The notes beneath the pieces are model-generated. The model saw nothing but the letters and a program-made list of their open reading frames with translations. It had not been told where the DNA came from and did no database searches. Both the position numbers and the translations under genes were made by a program. DNA of 64,000 nt from Paraspadella gotoi (Eukaryota; Chaetognatha), in contig CM119267.1 in the NCBI GenBank assembly GCA_051294375.1, positions 9,791,458 through 9,855,457 on the forward strand. The letters run 5' to 3'. Every line of letters starts with the position of its first letter. Positions within the stretch are counted from its first letter, which is position 1. This document shows positions 11,763 through 22,355 of the stretch, piece by piece.

Positions 11763-13813
11763 CTAATCTGCCAAGGGAATTTCTCGCTCCTGCACGAAAA
11801 CGGTTTCCTGAGGAAAGAGGCCGGCGATCTTGAGTGTCACGTCGCTGTCCATGTAGGAGAGCTTCTTCCGCGGAAAGTTGGTGAGAAGTTCGAATCGCTC
11901 GGAAGAGAAGCCTTTGCTCTTCACGTAGAGCGTGAGAGCGAGAAGAGAGGAATCGGCGGGAATTTCGAGTTGATCCCGTTGACCGTCGGGAAGTCGAAAT
12001 ATGATTTTCGTTTTGACGTCTTCGTTGGAACCGACGTGACGCTGCCATTCCCGATCGTCGTCGGGAATAGAATCTTCGACAGCGTTCACTTCCGGATTCG
12101 AGGATCCAGCGACGACAGCTTCACCGCAAGGCGGCGAGGCGACGTCCGCCGAGCTCACTCTCGCACTCTCTGTCACGTCGTCCTCATCGTCGGAGCTAGA
12201 AAACGTCTCTAAATCCTCGTCCGTTTCGGCGCCATCGTCACTCTCAGTCGTTTCTGTTTCGCGAGGATGCCGGATTTTCGAGGGGCCGTCAACATCTTGC
12301 AAAGAGGCGCGAATAGCGGCTTGCAGTTGGTCGTCCTCGCTCTCGTCAACTAGACTTGTCAAGAGTCGGGGCTTTTTCGCGTCCGAAGGGTCTTCAGCAA
12401 CGGCCGAACCAATCTTTCGCTTGGAGGAAGACGCCGCGGACGTAGTCGGGTTAGGCTCGACATTGTCGACGTGAGAATGCGCGGATCCGTCGGGTGATGG
12501 GTGCTGGCGAAGAAACTCCGTGAGCGTCTCGCAGAAGGAGAGAGGATCAAACTTGTTAAGAGTCAAAAGGCGTTCCCCCGTCCGTGGATCCAAAATCGCG
12601 ATGTATGGGTATTGGGATATCGGGTAAAATTGCTCGTACTTAACTCCCTCGGAACTATCGTGATAAACCTTAAAGTTGAATAAAAATATGCATTAAGCCT
12701 TAGTGACTAAAAAAATAAGTGGAGAACAATTTTAATCTTGCATTGTTATTGTACCTGCCAGAACACGAAATGCTGCTTGACGAGTTCACGGATGGCGCCA
12801 TGACTCCATATGTCTCGATTAAGACATTGGCAAGAAAATTCCTTATGATTCTGCGAGGATATTTCATAAATAAAATAAATTTTATATCTTATTATAATCC
12901 ACGCAATAAATCCTACCTGAATATTAATCAGCAACCACATGTTGCCCCCCTTTCCTTCTTCCCTAGCGCCGAGGAAAGTTCCCGGATAAAGAAGGTCTAC
13001 AGGGGGACGGAACAGTTCCTCCAAGGTTTTTAGTTTTTTGGAAGGCTTAGCGCCGAATGAGGTGGCCGTGGTTGAGGGCGTCGACTCGGATTCTGACGTC
13101 GAGGTCTCCCCGGCCAACATAGCGCGTTGATGCTCCTCCGCCTCCCGCCGAAAATCGCGAAACCCATCGAAGACGGAGCTGATACGACCAAAGATTTAAC
13201 AAAGGATCAGCCTCAGGCTGCAAGAGTATGGTTGAGATGCTGGAGAAAAGGAGGATATTCGCATTGTCTCACCGGACTTTGGTGCTGGCGATGGACGGGA
13301 TCTTTCTAGAGTTAAGGATGACCGTGTCGTCGATGAGTTGTTCTCGTTTCTGAGGAATAGGCGCTCGGACAAAGTCTTCGTCGTCTTCCGGAGCCGGCGA
13401 TTCTTCAGAATGAACCTGTACAGAAAAGTCGAGGGATCAATAAATATAAGTAATAAAACATATTTGAAAATTTCACCTTAGATTTATTTTTTCGCTTGGA
13501 GTTATTCCTTTTCGGAGAGCAATTCGAGGATCTGGGTCTGCTCGCCTCTCCAACGTCGCTGTCCAGATACATGCCTATCGCTATATCCAGTTCCATGTTA
13601 CAGGCTTCCAACATATTACGGGCGACTTCCTCTGAGGCTCCTGCAAATTAAATTCAATTTAAGTCGGAGCACTTGTTTTTCAATTTAAAACTGCGCCGAA
13701 AAATAAAAAAATGAAGACAAACCCGTGACAGAAATAAATTGTGAGTAAATGTCGTCCTCAGCGCCGCTTGGGCCTTCGCAGTCTGTCTTAGATTTTTTGT
13801 TCTTCGCAGACAT
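11763..13813 (-). CDS. UBXN7: UBX domain protein 7, p97/VCP ubiquitin adaptor
   Basis: Six exons: 13723-13813, 13477-13640, 13273-13415, 12917-13178, 12755-12850, 11763-12668; 553 aa. Domain order matches UBXN7. There is an N-terminal UBA-like helix bundle (residues ~20-55), then a UAS thioredoxin-like domain (from LYPGTFLGAREEGKGGNMW through FSCQCLNRDIWSHGAIRELV to YPYIAILDPRTGERL). A ubiquitin-interacting motif (DDQLQAAIRASLQD) lies in an acidic, Ser/Asp-rich linker, and a UBX domain is at the C-terminus (IIFRLPDGQRDQLEIPADSS; TNFPRKKL). The family links ubiquitinated substrates and cullin ligases to p97. A strong splice-acceptor-like TTGGTTATACAG lies 11 nt upstream of the ATG, and the next gene upstream (GNPAT) stops only 117 bp away. 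Confidence 0.95.
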
Positions 13814-13929
13814 TTTCCTTATTTCTGTATAACCAAAAATAACTTAATCCGAATAACAAATTATCGACTAGTATAATCACGACGAGACCGCGGACGGAAC
13901 AATAAACAAGAATCGTGTAAACTTAAAAA

Positions 13930-16372
13930 TCATAATTTAGCTTTGGGAATGGCGGTGACCGGCTGAGACACGTCCATCGTAAATTCAGGGGGAACCATAG
14001 GGCGCAAAAAGGCGACAAGATCAAAGAGTCCCATCGCGTCCATGATTTCCATACATTGAGGCCGAGAGGGAGACTTTCGCGCTAAACCGGCAAAAATCAA
14101 AGCTTGCGAGGCATTGGCCAAAGTGTCGAGCGATAATACGTCGAACTGGGCCAGGCCGCGATCGAGCATGAATCGAAGGATTCGCGACTGAACGAGTTTG
14201 GCGTTCGACTTGGGATCTTGGAGCGGTTGGCCGTCGATCGTCATGTCGAGGAGAAAAACGGAGGATAAGTAATATGCTTCGAGGAAAGGAAGAAGGAGCC
14301 GATCGAGAAAACCTGTCAGTGGATGTTGTGGTACCATGACGAGGGTCGAAGCTACCTCGTCGAAATTTAACACTCCGTACGATGACAGAGTTCGAGCGGC
14401 CGCGCGGGAAAGAGAATCTAATTCCTCAGGAGGAAAAAGAAACTCTGGTTTCAACAACTGGCGAAGTCGTCGATGGCCGGCGAATACGACCGAGGCCTCG
14501 ACACCGGTATCACCGAACGTAGACAAAATCCTGACCAACAACGCCGAGTCGACCAGAAAATGCAAGGCTTGGTTCCGATAAATGGATAGTTGAACCATCC
14601 TCGACGCTCGCGCCAACAAGGCCGGGTTGAAAAGAGGAGACGGAGAGTCGGCACCAGGTTCCGCTATTCGAAGCACGACTCTCCCCGCGGAATTGAGTTC
14701 GACGGCGTCGGCGTGGAGGCGAAGTTCGCGGTCGACGACCGAATCGAGGGGGGTTGCTTCCACTTCAGCGTCGAAGGCGACCCCGACGCGTCGACAATAT
14801 TCGAGCAGCCTTTTCGTCTCCTCCTTCACGACGCTAAGAGGCACACCTTCGACGGGAGACTGGAGAAGGAGGGCTGCGATAATCGCGAAAGGGGAAGCCA
14901 CGAAGAGTCGCTGTTGGCGAAGCAACACTTCCAATCCTAAGACAATGAAAATATTCGAAAACATCTAAAAAAAAAATTGCCAAACGCTCTTTACTTTAGT
15001 CTTTACCCAATCGTTTCGAAGCCTTTATCTCATCAGGGGTCAAAGCGGAAACAATTCGAGGACGGAGATTGTAGACGGAGCGATCCACTCCGAAGTCGAC
15101 GAGGAGTTCCTTCGAAAACATAGGATCACCGAACATCACGCGAATTGTTCCGTAGTTTTCGGATAAAATTGATCGGGCTAAAAAAATTTTGAGGATTAAA
15201 ACATGAACGGACAAGTGGATCTTTTCCTCGAAGTTTATCTTCACCTTTAAACAGCCCAGAAGTAGACTCCTTCGGCTTGGGAATGCCCAGCAGTTCGTTG
15301 GCGTAGAGCGACTCTTCCAAAACTCGGTCGAAGCTGACGGCGACGGGAACGAGAACGACGTCGGGCACGCGACCTTTGATGACCAACTCCATCGCTGTCG
15401 AAAGCATTCCCAGCTTAGGAAGGAGGGATTTCCCCGTGCGGGACCGCGTTCCCTCGATAAAGAATTCCAACGGAAAATCTCCTGTATTCGAGAGGAAAGA
15501 GGAGTCGTTGAACGAATGGAATTGTAACGATAAAGTAGCCTCGCGTGGATTTACCCACCGTTCATAACGTGGGACTGGACGAATTCGGAAAAGATATTCC
15601 AGTAGAGAAGATCGGAGGCAAAGGAACGGCGAATAAAGAAACCGCCGCAATGACGAATAACGTTGGCAAAGAACTTCATGTTTAAAAAGTCCTGGCGAAA
15701 AAAAAGCGGGGAAATCTTACATCGATTCGGCAGAGGTCAAGTCCGGCCACGCGACGATACCTGAGCCGCGCAAATGACGGGACACGGCAACGAGTAGTGA
15801 AAGAGAACGAAGGAGAGCAGCAAAAAGTCCATGTAACTACGGTGAGATGGTACGAAAACGACGGGGTACTTGGTTACGAGCGCGTGGATTTTCTCCATCT
15901 GATCCGAGTTGACCGATACGCGTTCGTAAAGACACTTGAGCACTTTCGAGAAGAAATATCCGACGGTACGAACCCACTTCATCGATCTGAACAAAAAGGT
16001 CGGAGCGAAGAAATTAGTAGGATCGAGATCACCGTCCAAACGAACTTCCCCTACCTCGCGTGCGCCATTTCTTTGAGGATTTCTCTCGCCTCCTTGTCAA
16101 CTTCCTCAATCGCCCTCCCGCTCCGACGCGCTGCTTCCGCAACGGCCTCGCGGACCCGCGGAGAAGAAAGAACGGCGTCGCTAATTTCTTGAGGCGTTCG
16201 CTCCACGCAAGATTCGTATCGAGGCGGTGTCTGGCACTGATGGGGAACGCTGATTTAGTCGTTTTTGAACTAATTTTGTGTTTAATTTATATATTTTTTA
16301 AAATTTTTTTATAACCTGCATTACAAATCTTAAATCGCTCGCTCGTCGTCTCGGTTCAAGTATGTCGTCCAT
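13930..16372 (-). CDS. GNPAT: Dihydroxyacetone phosphate acyltransferase, peroxisomal
   Basis: Seven exons: 16316-16372, 16055-16236, 15761-15986, 15559-15691, 15245-15481, 15007-15177, 13930-14936; 670 aa (human 680). Acyltransferase motif I HRSYMD is at residues 128-133, and motif [16 protein letters not shown] and the [12 protein letters not shown] segment follow. The family acylates dihydroxyacetone phosphate in the peroxisome, the first step of plasmalogen and ether-lipid synthesis. The protein ends in AKL, a peroxisomal targeting signal type 1, which fits that location. The C-terminal half is one large exon. The ATG opens a 19-residue first exon; no longer frame is available upstream before the PEPD stop, 405 bp away. 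Confidence 0.96.
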
Positions 16373-16776
16373 GTTTACGTAAAAATTAAACTAGTAATTA
16401 AAAATAAAATCATTAAAAGGGAATCACAGTCGAGTGGTAAGCCAATGATAAATAACATTAAAAAAAATTAGATGACAAAAAATACCAAGAATTAGCATTT
16501 TAAAAGTTTGGCACGAAGCTTGAACATATACCACCAAAGTGTGAATTTATAACCGCGAGCAAAATTGAGGTGGAGTTATAGACCTTATTAACGCCATTGA
16601 ATATTCGATGACGATGACTATCTCAAAGGCATGGTTTTTTTTATTACAATGGCAGAAATGCACCAGGATTGACCAAAATTGAGAAAAATGATTTTAATCA
16701 ATTCTCATTCACCAAAAATAAACCCAAAAACATTTTTTAAATTTTTTTTTCCTGTAATTTCATTTCCTTCCGTAAA

Positions 16777-18320
16777 TCAGTTCTTTTCGCTTCTTCCTTC
16801 GGCCATCAACTTCTCAATTTCCTCCACGGTCCGCGGCACGTCCGTCATCAGTTCCATCCCGTCCTTCGTGATGACGACGTCATCCTCGATCCTCACTCCG
16901 CCGAATCCGCGGAACTCCTCGAGGCGTTCCGCCACAACGAACCGGTGGAGCTCGTTTTCCGGCGAAATGAGACGATCGATGTTGAAGTCGATGAAGTAGA
17001 CACCAGGCTCCACCGTGAGCACCATGCCTGCCTCCAGCACGCGCGCCGTCCGCAGCGAGCTAAGACCCGGTTCGTCGGGGCGGGGGACTCCACCAGAGGG
17101 GTACCCATGCACGTCGTGCACGTCCAACCCCATGAAATGGCCGAGGCCGTGAGGCATGAAGATGGCGCCCAAGCGAGCCGCCATCATTTGGTCGACGTCT
17201 CCACGCAAAATGCCGCCCTTCTTTAGGTCTTCCAAGATGACGCGCTCCGCCAGGAGATGCATATCCTTCCAGGAAACGCTGGGACGGAGTTTGGCCATGA
17301 CAGCGCGAGAGGCTCGAAGGACTGTCTCGTAGATGAATCGCTGGCGATCGGTGAACTTTCCGTTGGCCGGAAAAGAGCAAGTAATGTCGGACGTGTAACA
17401 GCAATACTCTCCTCCCATATCGAAGAGACACATGTCGCCGTCTTCGATGCGCTTGTGGTTGGGCTCTCCGGCGTGGCCGTAGTGAAGAGTGGCGCTGTTG
17501 TTGCCGGTCCCGCAGATACAAGTGTAGGACGTGTGCCGCATTCCCCCGTGGGTGTAACAGTAGTGGCAAAAGAGACTCTCCATTTGATACTCCATCATTC
17601 CCGGGCGTATACGCCTCATGATCTCCTTGTGGGCGTCGGACGAAACGCGATTGGCGAAGCGAAGAACCTCCAACTCCATATCGGTCTTGATTACGCGAAG
17701 TTCCGCGATGTTCGGGTGGAGAATTTCGTTGTTAACTAAGAAAAGTTCATCGTTGTGATAAAGCAAGCACCGTGTTATCACCGCTCCTCTACTTTGGATC
17801 TTAACTAACCTTCGAACGACGAGATGTTGGGAAACTTGGCTTCCATCGTCATTTTCTGGGAGTCAGTGTTCAAACCTCTCAACGTGAGCAGGAGCTTTGC
17901 CCCGGCGCTCTTAAGCCATTCCTCGATTTCATGGACGTACTTGACGTCATCGACGGCGTACTTGGTGCAGAAGTGGGCTGGCGGGTGAACTTTTCCCATC
18001 CACACTCCGTAAGACTCGGGCAGTTGAGGCATGAAAAGGGTGGTTCGACCCGACGCCACATCCACCACGCCGATAAACTCGGGTTCCGTCACTCCAAAGG
18101 TCCAATGGAAGTAAGACTCTTGACGAAAGACCGTCTCTCGGTCCGAGTCGTATACAGTCTGCTGCTCCCCGCCCTGAAGCAGCACGAACACCCCCGGCTC
18201 GGACATCCTTGAATCGGCCTGGCGAAGGCGCCGACAGAGTCGATCCCGATTAAGTTTGAACATCGCCATGGGCACCTTAAGGGTGTCTTTGCCCATGGAA
18301 AAAGAGGCGGCGGAAGCCAT
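16777..18320 (-). CDS. PEPD: Xaa-Pro dipeptidase (prolidase)
   Basis: Two exons: 17810-18320 and 16777-17735; 489 aa, close to human prolidase (493). The metallopeptidase M24 ligands are all visible: Asp276 (FDMGGEY) and Asp287 ([14 protein letters not shown]), His370 ([10 protein letters not shown]), a Glu in LTVEPGVYF and a Glu in GVRIEDDVV. The numbering of the first three is the same as in human. Prolidase hydrolyses dipeptides with C-terminal proline or hydroxyproline in the cytosol, for example from collagen turnover. The start at [17 protein letters not shown] aligns with the human N-terminus; an in-frame ATG 22 codons upstream is less likely. A possible splice acceptor lies 25 nt upstream of the chosen ATG. 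Confidence 0.97.
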
Positions 18321-19533
18321 GACAATGAAAAGGTCGCAGGATTCTCTGTTTATTTTAAAATGAAGAGATTCGTACGAATAAATCACGACAGTCAGATTTT
18401 ATTCAACGGTTTTCTTACAATAACATGATTAAAAATCGCTTAATATTAAATCAAAAATTAATACATTAATTCCGCTTTATAAAAGCCATATTGTTAACAA
18501 TATAAATTTTTAGTGTAAACTCTAGGAGAGGACTATTCCGTCTACTGACTAGAATTAAAATAATAATAAATAAAAATATGAAATGAAAAGACAATCAATC
18601 ATATAACTAAAAAATACCGATATGAACAAGAAAAAATATATAAAGAAAATAATGGTGGAAAAGAAAAAGATCTAGTGCCACAGCGGAGAAACAAATTAGA
18701 CAATGTATTTAATCTTTCTAGAAAAAATTTTAAAAATATTATTGAAATAAAGTCGGGAGAACTAATTTTAAGAATTTGTAATAAATTTAATTAACAAATG
18801 CAAAACCTTGACAATAATCTAGGATTTAAATGAGAAAATTTAAGCTTTTAACAAGTGTGTTTTATAACATACTGAAAACATACCATTCAAGACGAGTCTA
18901 TCACAGAGATGAAATAATATAAAAAATGGATGCTTGATTCTAAAAACTTTTTACTTAACCGATCTCTACCATTTGAAAAAAAATATTTTGTAATTTATTT
19001 TAATGGTTTGTCAGTTATTTTGTAGAGATCGGTTAAGTAAAAATTTTGGCTGATGTTGGTAAAAACGAGAGCTTTCTTATTAAAAATTTAAAAAATTTAT
19101 AATCTCAATCGTTATGTAACATCGCAATCATGCATAAACCGTTAAACGTATGCACAAAACCTTAATTGTCAGACTTCAATACTTTTCGATATGTAATAAG
19201 ATTAAAGTGTCATTCCTCATCTCGCCAGAAATTGAAAATAAATAGCGATCAATGTTACATCTACAAAACAGATTAATAAAATAAAAGTTTAAAAAGAACG
19301 AAACGACGCTCGGAAGAGCGCCTCCTCATCAGGCTTGGATAACCGCATATTGTAAAAACTAATTTATAAGATCTAATTCCAAAAGTTAATATCTATATCA
19401 ACAATTAAGTTTATTGAGTTGGGACAAACATGACCGTTTGATTCTGGATGCAACAATTTGGCAAATAGTGTTAACATCAATAAACAATTGACAAAAATAA
19501 CTGTAACACTGGGGGGAAAAAAGCAGTAAGATT
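18321..19533. other. AT-rich intergenic region
   Basis: Between PEPD and the M-Ras-like gene I see no coding sequence. The stretch contains a perfect 22-bp inverted repeat (18948-19043), annotated separately, and a short GC hairpin near 19310-19330. Confidence 0.6.
18948..19043. repeat. Small inverted-repeat (MITE-like) element with perfect 22-bp arms
   Basis: The left arm 18948-18969 (begins TTTTTACTTAACC, ends GATCTCTAC) is the exact reverse complement of 19022-19043, with a loop of about 52 bp. The perfect arms suggest a recent insertion or a selected hairpin. No target-site duplication is obvious. Confidence 0.8.
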
Positions 19534-20828
19534 CTAAGCGTCGGTCGTAAACGTCTTTGCGTCCGCGACGACATGAGAAGTGAGAAACTTGGAACTCTTG
19601 GATCGAGCGAAGCCGAACCCTTTTCTCTTTTTGCTGCCATCACCGTGACCGCGTCGATGGCGACTTTTCCGAATCATTCCACAAAGAAGAGAAAACGCCT
19701 GACGCAGTTAAATATCCCGAGTTGCAATCACTTGATATTTTTTTTAATTGGTTTTCGTAAAAAGACTTACTTCAGAAACGTTCATCGGAGGACTCTTCGG
19801 GCAGGCTTCGATATAGTCCATTCCGAGTTGCGCCGCTATCGCTTTACCCTGAGCGGACGTGACTTTCCTGATGAAAATGGGACCGACGTTGTTGGCCACT
19901 GATAAAAGAAACCAGGCGTGGAACCATGATTACTGGGTTAGCTTTTTCACCACTCGACGGTACCCAATTCTGTAAATCAAATATTCACCCAATAACATCG
20001 GCGGCGGATGAAAAACGGAATGCGACTCGTCGTCGGGCACGAGAAGGGAATGTATTTGACGGTGTTTTTGAGCGAGAGACATGATTTGACTGCGAAACAA
20101 AAGGAAGTGACAATCCATTGTCTATAGCCTATACATTCAATCTCTCCTATATATATAGTATAAAGAATATATCAGTATATAATCAAATCTTTATCACGTC
20201 CGGACCTGTGAATCTCCGGAATTCGCTCAAAACTCTTCACGCTGGTCACAGAATAGATGAGTAAAAACCCATCGGGAAATTTTTCCTCCTCGACGTATTT
20301 TTTATTGATGGACTCCCACGTAATCGGTCTCCTGTCGGGATTGGAGGGCGACGAAAGATCCGTCGTCGACGAAGCCGCCGCCGCCAAACCTCGGTCGGTT
20401 ATGGCCTCATCAATCTCCGCCTCCCACGATTCCAGCGTCATCATCACCTGCTCCTTATTGACTTCGCGCTGCAGCGTGTACACGCTCTCAACTTCCGGGT
20501 CAAATTCGTCGCAGTCCTCCGTCAAAGCTAATTGTCCATATACATACTAAAAGTAAGAGGGAAGGAATTATTCCTCAGTTTTACTCAACGGGCGACATTC
20601 CGAAAAAAACCCCATGTATACCTGCAACACGAGTTCATTCTTGCCGAGTAGGTCGGCCTCCTCCACGGCGACAACGTGATAATGAGTCATCTTGCTCTCG
20701 TTGGCGCTTTCTTTCGCCGCGGCGCGACCGCAGGTAAAACCGTCTCCGCCGGGAGCCGCCGAGTCCACGAAAGCTTCATACTTTCGTCCGCGGCGTTTTT
20801 TTGCGCCGGAAAAAAACAGTTTTGACAT
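19534..20828 (-). CDS. M-Ras-like protein with degenerate G motifs (candidate pseudoGTPase)
   Basis: Five exons: 20622-20828, 20206-20546, 19989-20089, 19771-19898, 19534-19698; an intact 313-aa frame. The Ras fold is recognisable and closest to M-Ras/R-Ras: DEFDPEVESVYTLQ (switch I), FPDGFLLIYSVTSVKSFE, and RKVTSAQGKAIAAQ before PPMNVSEAF. The nucleotide-binding motifs are lost. The P-loop reads EEADLLGKNEL (Lys kept, Ser17 position Asn, glycines gone). The Thr35 position is Glu. The DTAGQ region reads LESWEAE, NKxD reads NNVG, and SAK reads CPK. About 45 residues are inserted after the G3 region, and about 45 basic/Ser residues precede the fold. The C-terminus is basic but has no CaaX box. 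Probably a scaffold or effector-binding protein; an intact spliced frame argues against a pseudogene. The assignment to M-Ras is my inference from motif spacing. Confidence 0.8.
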
Positions 20829-21002
20829 GAGAGGCCACCTCCGTTTTTCGATCTTTGGTTCAGCTACTTTATGAGTAATCTCTTTGATTGACCCTTTTTA
20901 ATCGTATTTTTGTAAATAAAGGCACCGAGGAAAGTGTGCGCTGTCAAATCCTCAAACGGCTGAAAAACATAACGGGGAGAGTGATTTCAAAGGGATCACA
21001 GG

Positions 21003-22136
21003 TTAAAGCAAGTTATCACAGAACTTTACAAGACTCGGAACAACGCTCGATTTTAAGGAGATTTTGTCCAAAGAATCGACTATAAATCTTTCTCGTCTGC
21101 TACAATTAGCAGAATTTTTTTTTTGACTCAAGGCATACGTGGGATCATAGTGATTAATCAGTAAAGACGCCACAAAACCGTTCCAATCCTTCTCGTCGAT
21201 CAGTTCCAACCAATGTTGGAGAAACTCTGGTTTTGCCACTTTAGTCAAACTAAGTAAAGCAGCCTTGAGGGCCTCCGGATCCTGAACGAAGTAATCGTAC
21301 TCCTCCACTGTATGCCTTACCCTCTCTTTGAACGGCACCGAGAGTTCAATCCGAGGTGAGGTTCTCATTCGCTCAAATAAGCAATTGGGCACCAAGACGT
21401 TGCCGATCCTCCTGCTCTCCGACTCGATCCATACGCGGTCCGCCGACCCGAACGTCCTAAGTTGTTCCCAGAGGAGCGACTCGAACCTCTTCTGCGTCGG
21501 TTGAGGCTCGTCTGGGTAGCGTCCGAGAACCGATCCCTTGTGTTTGGCCAGCGCCTCCAAATCCAGCACCTTTTCGCCGCTCCTCCGTAGCTGTCGCAGC
21601 AGCGCAGACTTTCCGCTTCCCGTGGGGCCGGAAATGACTAACAACGACAACGTGGCCGAGAGCGACTCTAGATCCTCCCGCACTTTTTCTCGGAAGGCCT
21701 TGTAACCTCCTTCCATGACGTACACGTCGAATCCGACGTTAGCGAGGACGAGGGCGAGACTATGAGAGCGCATCCCGCCGCGCCAACAGTATATCAAAGG
21801 CCTGTAATCGGCCTTTTTGTCCACGAAGCGTTCATTGAGAAGGCGAGAGATGTTGGCAGAAACGAGAGAGGCGCCAGTCTTGTGGCCCTCGAAAACGTTC
21901 ACGGCGTGTTGTCGACCTACGACGGCACGCTCGAAGGAGTCGAGGACGGGCGCGTTAAGCGACCAAGGAACGCGGTCCTCGCAAAATTCTTCGTGTGTGC
22001 GGACGTCGATTGTTTCGTCGAACGACCGCAACAAACACTCTTCGACTGTGCAGATTTTGGGTATCTTTGGCTTGTCCGAAAATCGGACCACTGTGTTGAC
22101 AAGTCGGTTAAAAGTCAACGAGTGACGATTTAACAT
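21003..22136 (-). CDS. mnmH: tRNA 2-selenouridine synthase (MnmH/SelU), bacterial-type family
   Basis: A single uninterrupted frame of 377 aa (E. coli MnmH 364). An N-terminal rhodanese domain has IDVRTHEEF and the catalytic-loop cysteine Cys117 in YCWRGGMRS. The P-loop domain has Walker A GPTGSGKS (170-177), then EALAKHKGSVLGR, ESRRIGNVLVPNC and NHYDPTYA, each with a close counterpart in the bacterial enzyme. The enzyme converts 2-thiouridine to 2-selenouridine at the tRNA wobble position through a geranylated intermediate, using selenophosphate. The first ~20 residues carry Arg/His and no acids until Asp21, so mitochondrial import is possible. The ATG follows directly after TTTCAG, a splice-acceptor-like sequence, and the PTBP stop is only 220 bp upstream. 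Flanking genes are clearly animal, so this is not a bacterial contig. Confidence 0.93.
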   Translation of the reverse strand: MLNRHSLTFNRLVNTVVRFSDKPKIPKICTVEECLLRSFDETIDVRTHEEFCEDRVPWSLNAPVLDSFERAVVGRQHAVNVFEGHKTGASLVSANISRLLNERFVDKKADYRPLIYCWRGGMRSHSLALVLANVGFDVYVMEGGYKAFREKVREDLESLSATLSLLVISGPTGSGKSALLRQLRRSGEKVLDLEALAKHKGSVLGRYPDEPQPTQKRFESLLWEQLRTFGSADRVWIESESRRIGNVLVPNCLFERMRTSPRIELSVPFKERVRHTVEEYDYFVQDPEALKAALLSLTKVAKPEFLQHWLELIDEKDWNGFVASLLINHYDPTYALSQKKNSANCSRRERFIVDSLDKISLKSSVVPSLVKFCDNLL

Positions 22137-22355
22137 CTGAAAGTACGACATAAATAATGAATCGTGTACCGATTTGTAGGGAAGGAAAGCTAATTCGATT
22201 ATTATAATTAAAAGACAAACGGTGAACGACAATGGATTACAAAAGGAAAAAGCTGAAAAAGGAAAAGTACTACCTAATCCTCTACTATGTAAAACCGAGC
22301 CGGTGGTTTTCACCGGGGAAAAAATTAAAAAAAAAAATTGTATAATCTTCTTCGT

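Noticed and set aside
16843-17739. Long antisense frames opposite PEPD and other GC-rich exons
   Set aside because: Antisense shadows of strongly coding exons; no splice structure or homology of their own.
19534-20828. M-Ras-like locus as a dead pseudogene
   Set aside because: Five exons join with intact frame over 313 codons and regular splice sites; decay would be expected to break the frame.
21003-22136. mnmH as bacterial contamination
   Set aside because: It is continuous with spliced animal genes on both sides, with no gap or composition break, and has a splice-acceptor-like sequence at its start.
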